This document shows positions 8,984 through 19,537 of a stretch of 64,000 bases of DNA, piece by piece. The position numbers and the translations under genes were made by a program. Source of the DNA: Nocardioides aquaticus (lineage in GTDB: Bacteria; Actinomycetota; Actinomycetes; Propionibacteriales; Nocardioidaceae); assembly GCF_018459925.1 (NCBI RefSeq), contig NZ_CP075371.1, positions 2,232,001-2,296,000 of the forward strand, written 5' to 3'. Under the pieces are notes generated by a model. That model was not told where the DNA came from. It ran no database searches and saw only the letters and a program-made list of their open reading frames with translations. Position 1 is the stretch's first letter. The number at the start of each line of letters is the position of its first letter.

Positions 8984-9697
8984 TCACGTGGCGTCGCGGA
9001 GGTGCGAGGCCTCGGGCTGCGCGAAGCCGATGCCCTCGCGGAGCAACCAGACGATGGCCTCCGGCCGGGTGCTGACGCCCATCTTGCGGTAGGCGGAGCG
9101 GATGCAGGACTTGACCGCGCTGCTGCTCAGGAACATCGCACCGGCGATCTCCGCGTTGGACCTGCCGCCGACGATGTGGGCGACGACCTCGTGCTCCCGG
9201 GACGAGAACAGACCGAGCCCCCGGTCGGTGCCGCGGCAGAACCGCAGCGCGCCGGTTCCCTGCCCGTCCGCGACGTCGGTCGACGCCAGGTCGCCGGTAC
9301 CCGCGGCCTCGACGGTGGCGACCAGGTCGGGGGCGGTGACGTCGGGGGACAGGCAGGCGGCCACCCCGGTGCCCCGGAGGAGGACCGGCAGGTCGGCGCG
9401 GAAGCCCTCGGCGACCGCCACCACGGCGTAGGCCCCCGCCATCACGGTCTCGACGGCGCTCCGTCGCGTCGGATCCTTCAGCGCGGCGACGTCCAGGACC
9501 AGCACGTCCGCGCCGGCGGTCCGGGCCGTGGACGGCGCGCCGCAGGGGTCGTCGGCGTCGTCGGTGTCGTCGGCGTCGTCGAGGACCTCGATCCGGTCGG
9601 GGTGACGGGCCAGCAGCGCACGGAGCCCGGTCCGGGTGATGACGGACGGGCTGAGGACCGACACCCGGATCCGGCACGGGGTCGTCGGGGCGTCCAC
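8984..9697 (-). CDS. LuxR/NarL-type regulator with degenerate receiver
   Basis: 237 aa. The C-terminal HTH (about 170-230) is a standard LuxR domain: FSSREHEVVAHIVGGRSNAEIAGAMFLSSSAVKSCIRSAYRKMGV. The N-terminal half has the length and hydrophobic pattern of a receiver, but the acidic pocket is replaced by SPS near the start, while one Asp remains in VLVLDVAAL. Phosphorylation is therefore doubtful. An Asp-rich insert (DDADDTDDADD) lies between beta strands 2 and 3, coded by a 9-base repeat. GTG 9697 was chosen because GGAGGA precedes it by six bases; an in-frame GTG at 9781 would add 28 residues. No cognate kinase is adjacent. It converges with the pcs-like gene. Confidence 0.8.
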   Translation of the reverse strand: MDAPTTPCRIRVSVLSPSVITRTGLRALLARHPDRIEVLDDADDTDDADDPCGAPSTARTAGADVLVLDVAALKDPTRRSAVETVMAGAYAVVAVAEGFRADLPVLLRGTGVAACLSPDVTAPDLVATVEAAGTGDLASTDVADGQGTGALRFCRGTDRGLGLFSSREHEVVAHIVGGRSNAEIAGAMFLSSSAVKSCIRSAYRKMGVSTRPEAIVWLLREGIGFAQPEASHLRDAT

Positions 9698-10047
9698 GGC
9701 GTCCTCCGTCCGGTCGGGACCGTGGGCGAGGACGACGGACGATGACGGGATGTCCCCGGTCTGCGACGCGGTCCACGCCACCGGGTCCGGGGTAGCGCCA
9801 CGAAGGTGGCTCTGTGGCCAGGGTCGCCGACATCAGCACGTCTGACAACCCTCGCGGTGTGGCGCCGGGGGTCGTTCGCTCCGCGGACCGGGACCTTCGC
9901 CCCGGGCGTCGGCTCGGAGTGCGGGCGCAGGCTCGCCGGGGGAGCCCGCCCCGGGCGCTCCCTGCCGACCACCAGGCGCCACGGGCGCCGGACAGGACCA
10001 CGCGATGCGCAGCGACCACGACGACCACAGCGACCACCAGGACCTCC
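9698..10047. promoter_or_regulatory. Divergent intergenic region, 350 bases without a convincing gene
   Basis: Lies between the LuxR-type gene (leftward) and the opine-dehydrogenase-like gene (rightward) and must hold both promoters. A small palindrome, GCCAC-GAAG-GTGGC at 9797-9810, could be an operator. Frames crossing it are low in complexity (runs of Thr, Arg and Pro) and look noncoding, including the in-frame extension back to 9814. No clear -10/-35 pair could be assigned with confidence. Confidence 0.4.
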
Positions 10048-11136
10048 GTGCGTGACCGCGTCGCCGTCGCCGTCGTGGGCTCGGGCAACGGCGCCCTCGC
10101 GGTCGCCTTCGACTTCGCGAGCCACGGGCACGACGTACGACTCGTGGACTCCGCGCACTTCCCCGACCAGGTCGCTGCGGTCGCGGTCGCGGGCGGGATC
10201 CACGCGACCGGTGAGATCGAGGGCTTCGCAGCGGTCACCTACGCCGGTCAGGACGCCGAGACCGCCGTGGCCGGTGCCGGGCTCGTGGTGCTGGTCGGAC
10301 CGGCGTACAGCACCGAGCACCAGGCTGCGCTCGTGGCGCCGTACCTCGTGCCGGGCCAGGCGGTGCTCGTCTGCCCCGCTTCCTGCGCGGGCGCGATCAC
10401 GGCCAAGCGGGCCCTGGGCCTGGCGCTCGACGACGAGACGATCACCGTCGGGGAGACCAGCACCCTCCCGTACGCGGTGCGGATCGTGGGACCGGCCCGG
10501 ATCACCGTGTTCCACAAGCTCGGCGGCGGCGTGCTGGTCGCCGGTCTGCCCCGCTCGGGCACCGGTCGGCTGCTGTCGCTGGTGCAGGACGTCTACCCGG
10601 GGGCGGAGGCTGCACAGAGCGTCTTCCAGACGACGCTGCAGAACGGCAACCCGGTGATCCACCCGGCCGTGACGCTGCTGAACGCCGGCCTGATCGAGCG
10701 GACCGGCGGCGGCTTCCTGTTCTACGAGGAGGGCATCACCGAGGCCGTCGGCCGGGTGATCGAGGCGGCCGACCTCGAGCGGCTGGCAATCGCGGCGGCG
10801 CTCGGGGTGAGCGTGCTGTCCGAGCCCGACCTGGGGGTCGTGCAGGGCTACATGCGCGAGGCCAGCTACTCGACCGGCTACTCCACCGCCCCGGGCTTCC
10901 TGGGGATCGGCGCCCAGGACCGCCTCGACCACCGCTACCTCACCGAGGACGTCGGATACTCCCTGGTCTTCCTCACCGACCTCGCCCGCCGCACGGGGGT
11001 GGCGACGCCCACGATGGACGCGCTGATCACCCTCGCGTCGGTCGTGCTGGCCCAGGACCTCCGGGGCCAGGGAGCCCGCACCCTGACGACGCTGGGGCTC
11101 GACGGCCTCAGCGCCCAGGAGCTGGCTGCCCTCTGA
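10048..11136 (+). CDS. NAD(P)-dependent octopine/opine dehydrogenase family protein
   Basis: 362 aa. An N-terminal Rossmann fold begins with VAVAVVGSGNGALAVAFDFASHGHDVRLVD, giving the GxGNxA dinucleotide-binding motif. The C-terminal half (NGNPVIHPAVTLLNAGLIE, YEEGITEAVGRVIEAADLERL) matches the octopine/nopaline dehydrogenase catalytic domain, with His in NPVIHP as the likely proton relay. Such enzymes reductively join, or oxidatively split, an amino acid and a keto acid; the substrate here is unknown. GTG 10048 is chosen because the Rossmann strand starts a few residues later. It stands alone, 84 bases before the acyl-CoA dehydrogenase. Confidence 0.8.
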   Translation: MRDRVAVAVVGSGNGALAVAFDFASHGHDVRLVDSAHFPDQVAAVAVAGGIHATGEIEGFAAVTYAGQDAETAVAGAGLVVLVGPAYSTEHQAALVAPYLVPGQAVLVCPASCAGAITAKRALGLALDDETITVGETSTLPYAVRIVGPARITVFHKLGGGVLVAGLPRSGTGRLLSLVQDVYPGAEAAQSVFQTTLQNGNPVIHPAVTLLNAGLIERTGGGFLFYEEGITEAVGRVIEAADLERLAIAAALGVSVLSEPDLGVVQGYMREASYSTGYSTAPGFLGIGAQDRLDHRYLTEDVGYSLVFLTDLARRTGVATPTMDALITLASVVLAQDLRGQGARTLTTLGLDGLSAQELAAL

Positions 11137-11220
11137 CCCGGGACGGGCGACCCGACCGGCAGGTAGCGTCGCGGGCACTCACCGCCGCCGCCCCGACCCC
11201 ACGAAGTCGAAGGACCCGTC

Positions 11221-12372
11221 GTGAACGCATGGACCACTCCCGAGCGCCAGGCGCTGCGCGAGGCCGTCACCCGCTTCACCGAGCGCGAGATCGCGCCGCA
11301 CCTCGCGCAGTGGGAGGACGACGGCCGGCTGCCACGCGAGCTCAGCAGGGCCGCGGCGGACGCCGGCATCCTCGGTGTCGGCTTCGCCGAGGAGGTGGGT
11401 GGGCAGGGCGGTGACGCCGTCGACACGGCGGTCGTCACCGAGGCCCTGCTCGGGGCCGGGGGGAGCACCGGCGTCGTCGCGGCCCTGATGACCTACGGCA
11501 TCGCCGTCCCGCACATCGTCGACAGCGGGAACCGCGACCTCGTCGACCGCTTCGTCAGGCCCACGCTGGCGGGTGAGCTGATCGGCTCCCTCGGGGTCAC
11601 CGAGCCCGGTGGCGGCAGCGACGTCGCCAGGATCACGACGAGGGCGGTCCGCGACGGGGACCACTACGTCGTCGACGGCGCGAAGACCTACATCACCTCC
11701 GCGGTGCGCGGGGACTTCGTCACGACGGCGGTCCGCACCGGTGGACCCGGCTCCGGCGGCATCAGCCTGCTGGTCATCGAGAGGGGGACCCCTGGGTTCA
11801 CCGTCTCCGGGCCCCTGCGGAAGACGGGCTGGCACTGCTCCGACACCGCCGAGCTGACCTTCGAGGACGCCCGGGTGCCCGTGCGGAACCTGGTCGGTGC
11901 GGAGAACGGGGGCTTCGGGCTGCTGATGCAGCAGTTCGTCGGGGAGCGTCTCGCCCTGGCGCTGCAGGGCTACGCCACCGCCCAGCGTGCCCTGGACCTG
12001 GCCGTTCGCCACGCCACGGACCGGGAGACCTTCGGCAGGCCCCTGGTCAGCCGGCAGGTGATCCGGCACAAGCTGGTGGAGATGCACCGCCGTACGGCAG
12101 CGGCCCGTACGGTCACCCGCGCCGCGATCGAGAAGTCCCTGGAGGTCCCCGCGACGGACCCCGACCTCGTCCTCGACGCCCTGATGGCCAAGAACACCGC
12201 CGTCGAGGCGGTGGAGCACGTGGTCAGCGAGTCGGTGCAGATCCACGGCGGCGCGGGCTACATGCGCGAGTCGGAGATCGACCGCCACTACCGTGACGCC
12301 CGCGTCCTGGGCATCGGGGGAGGAGCGACCGAGGTCCTGACCGACCTGGCCGCCACGCTGCTCGGCTACTGA
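11221..12372 (+). CDS. Acyl-CoA dehydrogenase
   Basis: 383-aa flavoprotein of normal length for the family. The N-terminal helical domain is followed by the FAD/substrate motif SLGVTEPGGGSDVARITTRA (about residues 124-143) and the beta domain with KTGWHCSDTAELTFEDARVP. The C-terminal helical domain contains QIHGGAGYMRESEIDRHYRDARVLGIGGGATEV. The Glu in GGGATEV sits where medium- and short-chain enzymes carry their catalytic base; the usual EGTSEI is replaced by GGGATEV. GTG start at 11221. It probably oxidises a short or branched acyl-CoA; the substrate cannot be read from sequence. No enoyl-CoA hydratase or electron-transfer flavoprotein gene is nearby. Confidence 0.9.
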   Translation: MNAWTTPERQALREAVTRFTEREIAPHLAQWEDDGRLPRELSRAAADAGILGVGFAEEVGGQGGDAVDTAVVTEALLGAGGSTGVVAALMTYGIAVPHIVDSGNRDLVDRFVRPTLAGELIGSLGVTEPGGGSDVARITTRAVRDGDHYVVDGAKTYITSAVRGDFVTTAVRTGGPGSGGISLLVIERGTPGFTVSGPLRKTGWHCSDTAELTFEDARVPVRNLVGAENGGFGLLMQQFVGERLALALQGYATAQRALDLAVRHATDRETFGRPLVSRQVIRHKLVEMHRRTAAARTVTRAAIEKSLEVPATDPDLVLDALMAKNTAVEAVEHVVSESVQIHGGAGYMRESEIDRHYRDARVLGIGGGATEVLTDLAATLLGY

Positions 12373-12429
12373 CCCGGCCGCGGACGCAGCCCCTGGGCAG
12401 ACCCCGACCCGCTGACTAGGGTGCCGACC

Positions 12430-13245
12430 ATGACCGACGGCAGAGAGCTTCGTCGCCTCGCCCGGTCCGTGCTCGGGGCCGTGCTGGGCCTGGTCGTGCT
12501 GGTGGCGCCGTCGCAGCAGGTCGCCTCCGGCGACCCCCGGCCGAGCCCGGCCCCACCGGTCTTCGTGGCCCTCGACGAGGTCGACCCGACGATCCTGCAC
12601 GACATCCGCTACACCACGCGGCACAACTTCGTCGGCCGGCGGATCCACGCCTACCGCGACCCCGTGTGCCTGCTGACCAGGCCGGCCGCGGAGGCGCTGG
12701 CGGAGGCGCAGGACGCGGCCCGGTCGAGGGGGTACTCGCTCAAGGTGTACGACTGCTTCCGGCCCCAGACCGCGGTCGACGACTTCGTCGCGTGGGCGGA
12801 GCGGCTGCGCGACGACCGGATGAAGGACGAGTTCTACCCCGACGTGGACAAGGCAGCGCTGTTCGAGGACGGCTACATCGCGGCGCGGTCCGGGCACAGC
12901 CGCGGCAGCACGGTCGACCTCACGCTGGTCGAGCTGCCCGTCGCCCGGCAGCCACGGTGGCGGCCGAGTGACGGTCTCGTGCCCTGCGACGCGCCGTACG
13001 GCGAGCGCTTCGCCGACGGCTCCGTGGACATGGGCACCGGCTACGACTGCTTCGACACGTTGTCGACCACCCTCGACCCGCGCGTTCGGGGTCAGGCGCG
13101 GCAGAACCGGCTGCTGCTGAAGTCCCTGCTCGAGACCGCCGGCTTCTCCAACTACGCCCAGGAGTGGTGGCACTACACCCTCGACGACGAGCCCTTCCCC
13201 GACCGGTACGTCGACGTCCCGGTGGCGCGGCGCGCGCCGGGCTGA
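12430..13245 (+). CDS. Secreted D-Ala-D-Ala dipeptidase-like peptidase (VanX family)
   Basis: 271 aa beginning with an Arg-containing n-region and a Leu/Val core, so exported. The body matches zinc D-alanyl-D-alanine dipeptidases (peptidase M15D): HDIRYTTRHNFVG at the start, the zinc motif SGHSRGSTVD (His and Asp ligands) and EWWHY near the end (catalytic Glu and third ligand His). Cytoplasmic VanX lacks a signal peptide, so this more likely trims peptidoglycan peptides outside the cell than confers vancomycin resistance; no vanH or vanA is present. A TAGGGT element 7 bases before ATG 12430 suggests a leaderless start; GTG 12421 is the alternative. Confidence 0.85.
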   Translation: MTDGRELRRLARSVLGAVLGLVVLVAPSQQVASGDPRPSPAPPVFVALDEVDPTILHDIRYTTRHNFVGRRIHAYRDPVCLLTRPAAEALAEAQDAARSRGYSLKVYDCFRPQTAVDDFVAWAERLRDDRMKDEFYPDVDKAALFEDGYIAARSGHSRGSTVDLTLVELPVARQPRWRPSDGLVPCDAPYGERFADGSVDMGTGYDCFDTLSTTLDPRVRGQARQNRLLLKSLLETAGFSNYAQEWWHYTLDDEPFPDRYVDVPVARRAPG

Positions 13246-13337
13246 CGCCCGGGTCCGGGGACCTCGGTGTCGCACCGGGGTGACGGGCGGGCGTACCTTG
13301 TCGCGACCGCACCGGAGCTCCACCGAAGAGGGCAGCA

Positions 13338-15014
13338 GTGACTGACGTAATTTTCGCCAACGGACGACTCTTCGACGGTCTCCAGTACCACCGCGACGGA
13401 GCGGTGGGTGTGCGCGGGCAGATCATCTATGCCGTCGGCACCCTCGACCAGGTCCGCGACGAGATGGCGACCGGGGGAGGACGGGTCGAGGAGGTCGACG
13501 CCCGGGGCGGCCTGGTGATGCCGGCCTTCCACGACGCCCACATCCACCCGCTGATCGGTGGCCTGGAGATGCGCAACGGCCTGCTCACCGACTGCGGCAC
13601 CGCGGACGACTGCCTGGAGTCGATCGCGGCGGCCGTGGCCGCCCAGGACGAGCGGGACGGGCGCGACGACGGCGCCTGGTTCCGCGCCGGCGGGTGGTCC
13701 CTGGAGCACTTCGACCAGGCGACGGGGCCGATGGCGTCGACCCTCGACCGCATCGTCGCGCACCGACCGGCGTTCCTGCCCAGCAACGACCACCACAACG
13801 CCTGGGTGAACACCCGCGCGCTGGAGCTGGCCGGCATCGACCGCAACACCCCCGACCCGGAGGACGGCTGGATCGAGCGGGACCACGACGGGAACCCGAC
13901 GGGCACGCTGCGCGAGGCCGCCGCCCAGCTCGTGCACCGTCTGGTCGACACCACGCGCGCGGAGAAGCTCGACGCGCTCCGGGAGGCCCAGGCGCACCTG
14001 GAGTCGTGGGGGATCGTCGGGTGGCAGGACGCGTTGGTCGGGGGGTACGCCGGCATCGACGACCCCACCCAGGCCTACCTCGACCTCGCAGAGGCCGGAG
14101 AGCTCACGGCGCGGGTCCGGCTGGCGCTCTGGTGGGACCGGCACCGCGGGGTGGAGCAGCTGGACGACCTCGTCGCCGAGCGTGAGCGCCTCGGGGCCGC
14201 TGGACTGGACGCGGGATCGGTCAAGCTGATGGTCGACGGTGTCTCGGAGACCTTCACCATGGCGGTCGACGAGCCGTACCTCGGTGGCGCGCGGTGCCCG
14301 TGCGAGGGGGGTGACCGCGGGATCACCTTTCTCCCGCCGGACCAGCTCGACGAGGCCGTCGTCGCGCTGGACGCCGCCGGCTTCCAGGCGCACTTCCACG
14401 CCCTGGGCGACCGGGCCGTCCGGACCTCGCTCGACGCCATCGCCGCCGCGCGCCGCCGGAACGGGTGGAGCGCCCAGCGCCACCAGCTGGCGCACCTGCA
14501 GCTCGTGGCACCGCGCGACCGGGCCCGCTTCCGCCACCTCGGCGCGATCGCGAACGTCGAGGGGATGTGGGCCCGCTACAACACGCCCGCCGTGCAGATG
14601 GTGGAGCCGTACCTCGACCAGGAGCGCCTGGACTGGCAGTACCCCTTCCGCGACATCGTCGACAGCGGTGCCCTGGTGGCAGGGGGCTCGGACTGGCCGA
14701 TCAACCCGCCCGAGCCGATGGAGGGCATCCACGTCCTGGTGAACCGCTCCTCGCGCCGGACCGACGAGCGCGACGAGGAGCCGCCCATGCGCGACGACCA
14801 GGGCCTCACGCTGAGCCAGGCGCTGCAGGCGTACACGAGCGGTGCGGCCCACGCCAACCACCAGGAGGACTCGGGGAACCTGCGGGTCGGGTCGTCGGCG
14901 GACATCGTGGTGCTGGACCGGGACCCCTTCGACCTCCACGAGGACGACATCGGCTCCGCCGACCCGGTCACGGCCTGGGCGCGAGGCGCGGAGGTCTACC
15001 GCCGGGACCACTAG
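13338..15014 (+). CDS. Amidohydrolase family 3 metal-dependent hydrolase (YtcJ-like)
   Basis: 558 aa, the normal length for family 3 amidohydrolases. A small N-terminal beta domain (VIFANGRLFDGL) leads into the TIM barrel with metal-binding DAHIHP (about residue 71), a Lys in GSVKLMVDG, HFHALGD, a further His in HQLAHLQL and Asp in AGGSDWPI. The C-terminus returns to the beta domain (GSSADIVVLDRDPFDL). Members hydrolyse formamide- or amide-like substrates; the substrate here is unknown. GTG start with AGAGGG upstream; the first codons (ATT, TTC) are slightly AT-richer than usual. It ends before a strong hairpin facing the cyd operon. Confidence 0.85.
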   Translation: MTDVIFANGRLFDGLQYHRDGAVGVRGQIIYAVGTLDQVRDEMATGGGRVEEVDARGGLVMPAFHDAHIHPLIGGLEMRNGLLTDCGTADDCLESIAAAVAAQDERDGRDDGAWFRAGGWSLEHFDQATGPMASTLDRIVAHRPAFLPSNDHHNAWVNTRALELAGIDRNTPDPEDGWIERDHDGNPTGTLREAAAQLVHRLVDTTRAEKLDALREAQAHLESWGIVGWQDALVGGYAGIDDPTQAYLDLAEAGELTARVRLALWWDRHRGVEQLDDLVAERERLGAAGLDAGSVKLMVDGVSETFTMAVDEPYLGGARCPCEGGDRGITFLPPDQLDEAVVALDAAGFQAHFHALGDRAVRTSLDAIAAARRRNGWSAQRHQLAHLQLVAPRDRARFRHLGAIANVEGMWARYNTPAVQMVEPYLDQERLDWQYPFRDIVDSGALVAGGSDWPINPPEPMEGIHVLVNRSSRRTDERDEEPPMRDDQGLTLSQALQAYTSGAAHANHQEDSGNLRVGSSADIVVLDRDPFDLHEDDIGSADPVTAWARGAEVYRRDH

Positions 15015-15072
15015 GGCGCGCACCGGCGACCCGCAGGCGACCCGCAGGCGGGCGACGCCGGTCCCGCCCCAA

Positions 15073-15120
15073 GCCTGGAGGTGGACGGCCGGTGCCACCA
15101 CCCGCCGTCTACCTCCAGCC
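15073..15120. terminator. Bidirectional hairpin terminator between convergent operons
   Basis: CTGGAGGTGGACGGC at 15075-15089 pairs with GCCGTCTACCTCCAG at 15104-15118 (15 bp, one G-U pair) around a 14-base loop. It lies between the ends of the amidohydrolase gene and cydDC. There is no long T run, but strong hairpins without one are common at gene ends in high-GC actinobacteria. Confidence 0.65.
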
Positions 15121-15175
15121 CACGTCCTGTCTACTCCGCCGCGGCCCCCGGCGCCAGGGCTCGTCGTGGTCCGGC

Positions 15176-18100
15176 TCAGCGCGGTGCGCCCAGGCGCTCG
15201 TCCCACCGCGGCGGACCGAGCTCCACGACACGGTCGACGAGGTCGAGGCCGACCCGGTCGTGGGAGATCCAGACCACGCTGCGGCCGGGGTCGCCGGCGA
15301 GCACCTCGTGGGCCAGGTCGGCGGCCGTGTCGTGGTCGAGGTGGGCCGTGGGCTCGTCCAGCACCAGGACGGCCTGGTCGCCCAGGATCGAGCGCGCGAC
15401 GGCGATGCGGGCACGTTCGCCGCCGGAGACCGCCCCGTGGCCGTCGCCGAGCCAGGTGTGCAGCCCCTCCGGCAGGGAGTCCAGCCACGGCCCGAGGCGG
15501 GCGGCGCGGACGGCGCGCGCCACCTCGGCGTCGCTCGCGGCAGGCCGGGCGAGCCGGACGTTCTCCACCAGCGTGGTGGCGAACACGTGCGGGTCGTCGT
15601 CGACGAGGCCGACCTGGTGCCGCACCTCGTCGAGGGCCAGGCCCGGCAGCGGGGCCCCGCCCAGCGTCACCTGCCCGGCCGACGGGTCGAGGAAGCGGAT
15701 CATCAGGGCCGCGACCGTGCTCTTGCCGGACCCCGACTCCCCGACGATCCCCACGCGCGCACCGCGCGGCACGTCGAGCGAGAGGTGGTCGACCGCCGGC
15801 CGGGTGCGGTCCCACCCGGCGCTCACGCCGCGCAGGGCGAGGGTGGTCGAGGTGGGGGCCGAGGTGACCACGGTGTCGCGCACCGCCGGGGCGCTCCGCT
15901 CCAGGGCGGTGAGTCGTCGTGCCGCGGCGTCGGTCCGCGCGGAGAGCGCGCCGGCGTCGGCGGCGGGGGAGGTGACCTCGGCCAGGGCCAGGGGGACCAG
16001 CACGAGCAGGGCGGCGAGGGGCCCGGAGATCGCACCGGACATCACCGCGGGGGTGACGACCGCGGCCGTCGCGGCCACGCCGGCTCCGTGGCACAGCAGC
16101 ACGAGGGCGCGCGCACCCGCCCACCACCGTGCCGCCCCCACCGACGCCTCGCCGAGGGGGCGGCCCGCGGCGGCGATCCGCTCGAGGGCGAGCCCGTCGG
16201 CCTGCCACATCACGAGCTCGGGGGCCAGCTGGCCGACCTCGACCACCGCGGCCGAGAGGTCGGCCCGGCGGGCGACCCCGTCGCGCTCGGCCCGTCCCGC
16301 GCCGACGCGTGACACCACGAAGCCGCCACCGCCGGCCAGCACGCACGTGAGGGCGACGATGAGCCCGGCGGCCGGCAGCACCAGGGCCGCACCCGTCGCG
16401 ACGGCGCCCGCGACGGCGACCAGGACGGCGAGGGGCAGGCGTACCCGCAGCTGCCGGTCGACCACGCTGTCCACGTCGTCGACGATCGAGGTCAGGACGT
16501 CCCCGCGCCGTCGCCCGAGCCGACCCGGCGTCAGCGGCACGACGGCGTCGTAGACCCGGACGCGCTCCGCGGCGAGCAGCCGGAGGGCCACGTCGTGGGA
16601 CCGCAGGCGTTCGGCGTAGCGCAGTACCGGTCGCCCCAGGCCGAAGGCCCGCACGCCGACGATGGCCACCATCAGGGTCAGGATCGCGGGACGTGTCGAC
16701 GCCTGGACGATCAGCCACCCGGCGGTCGCGGTCAGGGCGACCCCGGAGGTCGCGGCGAGGGCACCGAGCACGACGCTGAGCACCAGGGAGCGCGGCGGCT
16801 CGGGCGGGGCTGGCTGGTCGTCCGGCGCGGCGACCCGCAGGGGGACGTCCGGTGCGCGCGGCGGGACGACCCGCGGCGCCGGGCGGGCGGCCGGCAGGAC
16901 CAGCTCGGCGTCGGCCAGCCGTACGATCGCCGGCCGGTGCGCCACCACCAGCACCGCCCGGGTACGCCCCAGCTCGACCACGGTGTCGGCGACGACCTGC
17001 TCGGTCAGCGCGTCGAGGTGGGCGGTCGGCTCGTCCAGGAGGACCCACGGCCGGTCGGTCACCAGCACCCGGGCCAGCGCGAGCCGTGCCCGTTCGCCGG
17101 CCGACAGAGTGGTGCCGTCCTCGCCGACCGGCGCCGCGAGGCCGCCCGGCAGCGCCCGCACCCGCTCCTCGAGCGCGACGCGTCGCAGCGCCGACCACAG
17201 CTGCTCGTCGGCGGCGTCGGGGGCCGCGATCCTCAGGTTCTCGGCGACGCTGCCGCTGACGAAGACCGGCCGCTGGGGGAGCCAGGCGATCCGTGAGCGC
17301 CACTCCTCGCCCCCGACGGTCGCTCCACCGACGCGGACCGAGCCCGAGGCGGTGGGCAGCAGGCCGGCCACGGCCGCCAGCAGCGTCGACTTGCCGCATC
17401 CCGAGGGGCCGCGGACCACGGTGACCCCGCGCGACGCGACGACCCCGGTGACGTGGGCCAGGGCGGGTGTCGTGCGACCGGGGTAGCGCACGCTGACGTC
17501 GTCCAGCACGAGGTCGGCACCCGCGACGGGCGGCACGGTGCTCGCGTCGTCGGCGGCAGCTGCCGAGCTCTCGGTGAGCTGCTCGACGGCCTCGAACGTC
17601 GCGACGCCCTCCGCGGCGGCGTGGAACTCCGCCCCGACCCGGCGCAGCGGCCAGTAGGCCTCGGGGGCGAGCAGCAGCACGAACAGGGCGGTACGCAGGT
17701 CGAGGCCGCCGGCGGCCAGCCGCAGCCCCACCAGCACGGCGACCAGGGCGACGCTGAGCGTGGCCACCAGCTCGAGGACGGCCGACGACGCGAACGCCAC
17801 CCGCAGCGTGGACATCGACGCCCGGCGGTAGCGGTCGGTGATCTCGGCGATCCGGGGCGACTGGGCCCGGGCGCGGCTGAAGGCGACGAGCGTCGGCAGG
17901 CCGCGCACCAGGTCGAGGAAGTGGCCCGAGAGCGAGGCCATCAGCCGCCACTGCTCCCGCGCGCGGTCCCGGGTCCGCAGGCCCACCAGGGCGCCGAACA
18001 GCGGGACCAGCGGCAGCGTGGCCGCCACCACGACCGCGCTGAGCAGGTCCTGGGCAGCGATCGTGACCAGCGTCAGCAGCGGGAGCACCCCGGCCAGCAC

Positions 18101-18501
18101 GACCGCCGGCAGGTAGCGGGTCAGGTAGGGCTCGGAGGCGGCGACGCCGCGGGTCGCCAGCAGCGCCAGCTCACCGGTGGAGGACGACGGCCCGCCGGTC
18201 GTGCGCTGCACCAGGTACGCCGCCACGACCCGCCGCCGCAGGTCGGCGCCCACCAGGACGGCCGCGCGGGCGGCGAGGACGTCCGACACCCAGCCCGTGG
18301 CCCCGCGGAGGGCGAACGCGACCACCACGACGGCGACCCAGCGGGTGAGGTCCGCGCCCGCGACGACGGCCAGCACCAGCCCGGTGACGGCCCACGCCTG
18401 GGTGATGACGAGGACACTGCCGACCACGCCCGCGACGACGACACCGGTCAGCGGACGCCGGGCGGGGGCCAGTCCGGCCCGCAGCCGGGGGTCGGTGGGC
18501 C

Positions 18502-18505
<4 letters not shown>
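15176..18505 (-). CDS. cydDC: Fused CydDC thiol/heme ABC exporter for cytochrome bd assembly
   Basis: 1109 aa joining two ABC half-transporters. Residues 1 to about 530 form the CydD half: membrane domain, then Walker A GPSGCGKST near 370, signature LSAGERARLALARVL and Walker B WVLLDEPTAHLD. A Pro/Arg-rich linker follows. From about 560 the CydC half has its own membrane domain, Walker A GESGSGKST, signature VSGGERARIAVARSIL and Walker B VLVLDEPTAHLD. CydDC exports glutathione/cysteine-type thiols and is required for heme insertion into cytochrome bd. The GTG start overlaps the cydB stop as GTGA. Fusion of the two halves is common in actinobacteria. Last gene of cydA-cydB-cydDC. Confidence 0.93.
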
Positions 18506-19521
<1,016 letters not shown>

Positions 19522-19537
19522 GGTGGTGGTCTCCGGG

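Noticed and set aside
9814..10047. N-terminal extension of the opine-dehydrogenase-like protein
   Set aside because: Thr/Arg/Pro low complexity ahead of a Rossmann fold that normally begins the protein.
13173..17951. Open frame of 1592 codons on the minus strand across the VanX-like, amidohydrolase and cydDC region
   Set aside because: Arg/Pro/Ala-rich shadow of real genes in other frames, with no domain recognisable; typical of very GC-rich DNA.
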